Of a stretch of 64,000 bases of DNA, positions 63,701 to 64,000 are shown one piece after another (position 1 is the stretch's first letter; every line of letters starts with the position of its first letter). The notes beneath the pieces were generated by a model. The model saw only the letters and a program-made list of their open reading frames with translations. It was not told the origin of the DNA and made no database searches. The stretch covers positions 1-64,000 of the forward strand of contig JBAXGN010000007.1 in NCBI GenBank assembly GCA_037139415.1, written 5' to 3'. Source of the DNA: Verrucomicrobiota bacterium (GTDB lineage Bacteria; Verrucomicrobiota; Verrucomicrobiia; Limisphaerales; Fontisphaeraceae). A program made the position numbers and the translations under genes.

Positions 63701-64000
63701 TTGGACGCTCCTGGTGTGCCTAAAGCCGTGAAACTGATGATATTTGAACCATTCACGACAAAACGCCCTTCCCCGAGGCCAAGTGGTTGCTGCCTGATAT
63801 CCACCATGTCTATGATAGTGAAATTCGTGTTATACAAAATCAGCAATTCACCCATGCCATCCAGCGAAAACGAGGTGTGATTCGCGCCTTTTTCGGTTTG
63901 CGTATCTGCGATGAAGCGAGCATATCCGGCAGCGTCAAGGAAGGCGAGCGCAGCAATTTTATGCTTGGCCGCGCCTAATATCGAAGGGTCATCGGTCAAG
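57769..64000 (-). CDS. Giant secreted multi-Ig-like protein with HYR and P/Homo B domains, 5' partial
   Basis: At least 2076 residues, running off the right edge; the TTG near 63999 is probably internal. In order: a lamin-tail-like N-terminal piece (GFVV/NGSNIISFTALGTPGAS), several Ig-like domains, an HYR-type domain (about 453-606; TAPTNVTINVNAGSC), a P/Homo B proprotein-convertase-type domain (about 610-786; GSWNGDLYCYLSHGTN, NGTWTLFIADADSG), more Ig-like domains and two copies of a roughly 190-residue unknown domain, then a jelly-roll domain and a C-terminal YTLEYKDTLTDDHWSVIHPA ... FYRIRAE signature. It ends 25 bp before the other giant gene and probably shares its transcript. Confidence 0.85.
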   Translation of the reverse strand, partial: LTDDPSILGAAKHKIAALAFLDAAGYARFIADTQTEKGANHTSFSLDGMGELLILYNTNFTIIDMVDIRQQPLGLGEGRFVVNGSNIISFTALGTPGASNTLLLGPAILTNPAPQTVGVGSIVVFSVTASSGGLLAYQWFYNGNALSNATNNLLLLSAVQPAQAGGYSVAVADNLGTVTSTVASLTIVTPPAIVTSPSNHTIIAGSNCTLAVVASGTYPLWYQWVFNGTTVPDAAGNTLSLYNVQANQAGSYAVLVSNAAGVVTSDAALLTVLSPPSITQQPLSQQVLSSSTVTWTVLANGTAPLQYQWCFNGTNLTGAVAAALSLTNVSTTQAGGYSVIVTNGLGAITSVVATLGVDVPPAIVTQPQSQSAPTGATVQFSVVASGATPLFYQWRRYGTNLAGAQASSFELLQAQINQSGPYSVIVSNAFGTITSTVAFLTVFEPPTITAPTNVTINVNAGSCTTTNVNLGTPLASASAGVASLTNNAPVAFPTGTNVVVWTITDNATHTASATQLVVVIDNLAPVILAYPTNLAVNANGACLATLPSFTSQILYSDNCTNVTVTQSPPPGTVVDTPQTNVTLTVSDGYNQVSAVAQVFVVNLCRSGKPLILSTNRMVNSLVPSMDRSGLASAIEFGSAVGLVTNVAVRLKVSGSWNGDLYCYLSHGTNLAMLLNRVGRDGVRYWGYGDPGLDVTLDDTAANGDIHVYRQTLFGNHNTPLSEALTGSWAPDGRTADPESVTNTSPRIASLSAFNGSDPNGTWTLFIADADSGLDSTLTSWGLEINGVAYPPTIIQQPASRQAIVGQTVTFSVTASTMTPATYQWQLSGTNLPNANSPVLTLDHVQTNQAGPYTVVVTNAAGSVTSLVASLTVLIPPVITLSPVSQSVYAGQNVNFTVAATSSAPLTYQWYGKGMMLSGQTNTTLTLANVQAAQEGIYYAIATNLYGQAVSSEALLALRLLPPSATPGYLYFYNGTNNCIFHPTNSVVGAGQLSTLNSNTVSFGTLRLSLYYGTNGGPLQTNLNDVRAWNWDGANNGESGISGNALLAETDKGIIGFAALFGGQFSAGNNNVTAYRTDAATNYSAQVRVWDSGAGDGSPTWESFQQKLTAGTLPIGTLYGLSPIFTQTASNPNKTPIPDAPAALTMPYWQLTTVTAQPPVIILQPVNQTVLVGQATAFTVSARGTAPLHYQWYHDGNLEAGAQSSGYIFTNASLSQGGNYYVVVSNAYGSITSAVATLAVWAAPTITAEPQSATNLAGTTASFNVGANGSPVPWYQWYKSVDSNPWSVIGGATNCQLSVASCQLSDAGNYSVVVTNAAGTITSAVATLSVWSAPVIVTQPQNQTNFVGTIVSFSVIANGSPALWYQWWYEGTALPNQTNAALILPNVQMTNAGNYSVVITNNVASVTSMVASLAVMVPPFFTLPPISQSVYAGQNASFTVAATNPAPLTYQWYGNGTLLSGQTNTTLTLTNVQAAQEGNYYAVAANSFSQTTSSVALLALRILPPSSAPGYFSFQNIATNRIFHPTNTPVGSGQTSSLKSTTVPFGSLRISIYYGVGRVPLQTNLNDVRAWNWTGSNSGNSGISGNALLAETSKGIIGFNNFGGGQFSPGTGSTNAYRTDSLGSCPMQVRVWDSAAGDGSPTWESFQQKLNAGTLPIGTLYGLSTIYTQAVSNPNNIPSPDMPTTLSMPYWQLTSVTARPPVITIQPLSQTNLMGTTVNFNVSATGNPAPWYQWYKSVTSNQWSIISGATNSQWSISNCQLSDAGNYTVVVTNVAGTVTSAVATLTVLSYPIITADPQGLFTNAGVLVTLTTTIIGAEPLSYRWYRAPATLLTGSTSNTLCLSNLQLSDSGGYFIVASNSVGQATSSVAQLRISTFGVALNNTNLTWNNSGQTPWFLVTNIAHDANEAARSGATLAQQASILETTVTGPGLVTFWWKVSSATNQGIFTFAYSGVAQESISGEVNWFKRNFLIPSGSQTLRWSYTNLDGTVAGANAGWLDQVGFGPIQVQMQSPAPTNHLFHMKIETELGRTYTLEYKDTLTDDHWSVIHPATGDGSTQLLTDTNAVGAKRFYRIRAE
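58880..61385 (-). repeat. Internal 543-codon tandem duplication
   Basis: The region at about 60510-61380 matches about 58880-59750 at a constant shift of 1629 bp (543 codons). Shared landmarks are VYAGQN, PLTYQWYG, NTTLTL-NVQAAQEG, LQTNLNDVRAWNW, ISGNALLAET, GDGSPTWESFQQKL and MPYWQLT. Between the two copies lie three more Ig-like domains. The duplicated piece consists of one Ig-like domain and one domain of about 190 residues that I cannot assign. Confidence 0.9.

Overview
The window looks like a chromosomal segment of an environmental Verrucomicrobiota bacterium, most like the Pedosphaera/Limisphaera group. This is inferred from protein content: very large secreted autotransporter-strand and Ig-like proteins, an HzsA-related multihaem-type protein, several Tat- or Sec-exported catabolic enzymes, and intergenic DNA full of short tandem repeats. 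No rRNA or tRNA gene was found, so the taxonomy rests on gene content alone.

Layout. 1-3.0 kb: a visibly AT-richer, defence-like cassette (GmrSD-type DUF262/DUF1524 protein with an apparent frameshift, a two-module zinc-binding small protein, a GIY-YIG nuclease). 3.0-4.3 kb: a gene-poor mosaic of short 7-, 9- and 11-bp tandem repeats and a duplicated block of over 120 bp. 4.4-13.1 kb: a chimeric pseudogene followed by five closely packed genes for exported proteins (LamG protein, FAD oxidoreductase, Tat-lipoprotein TIM-barrel isomerase/epimerase, Tat FAD oxidoreductase, LamG plus beta-helix protein). This is read as an extracytoplasmic carbohydrate-processing operon. 13.4-21.1 kb: housekeeping and envelope genes (ppnP, DUF362-like, TPR lipoprotein, CvpA-like, smc). 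21.5-26.4 kb: a peptide ABC-transporter binding lipoprotein, a GH101/GH129-related glycoside hydrolase and a small secreted protein. 26.4-30.7 kb: an orphan signal peptide, an inverted-repeat pair, an NAD(P)-binding epimerase-like protein, a second orphan signal peptide fused by ATGA to a secreted ADP-ribosylglycohydrolase, and Sua5/TsaC. 30.7-37.6 kb: an HzsA-related protein and a very large helicase-nuclease. 37.7-41.6 kb: a segment bracketed by near-identical 80-bp direct repeats carrying the thiD start, filled with repeat mosaics, gene fragments, a lipoprotein and a HEAT-repeat protein. 41.6-47.7 kb: thiD, glnD and a YfhO-like membrane protein. 47.8-64 kb: two giant secreted proteins in tandem, the second running off the right edge.

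How the genes may work together. The 4.7-13.1 kb operon puts a beta-helix protein that could bind or cut polysaccharide, two flavin oxidoreductases and a sugar isomerase-fold enzyme all outside the cytoplasm, in an order kept by ATGA overlaps. That fits an oxidative route for sugar or glycoside breakdown. The GH101-like hydrolase, the binding protein and the giant adhesin-like proteins fit a lifestyle of attaching to and digesting polymers. The most unusual non-coding signal is the mosaic of short repeats with 7- or 9-bp periods between genes, in which each locus has its own unit sequence.
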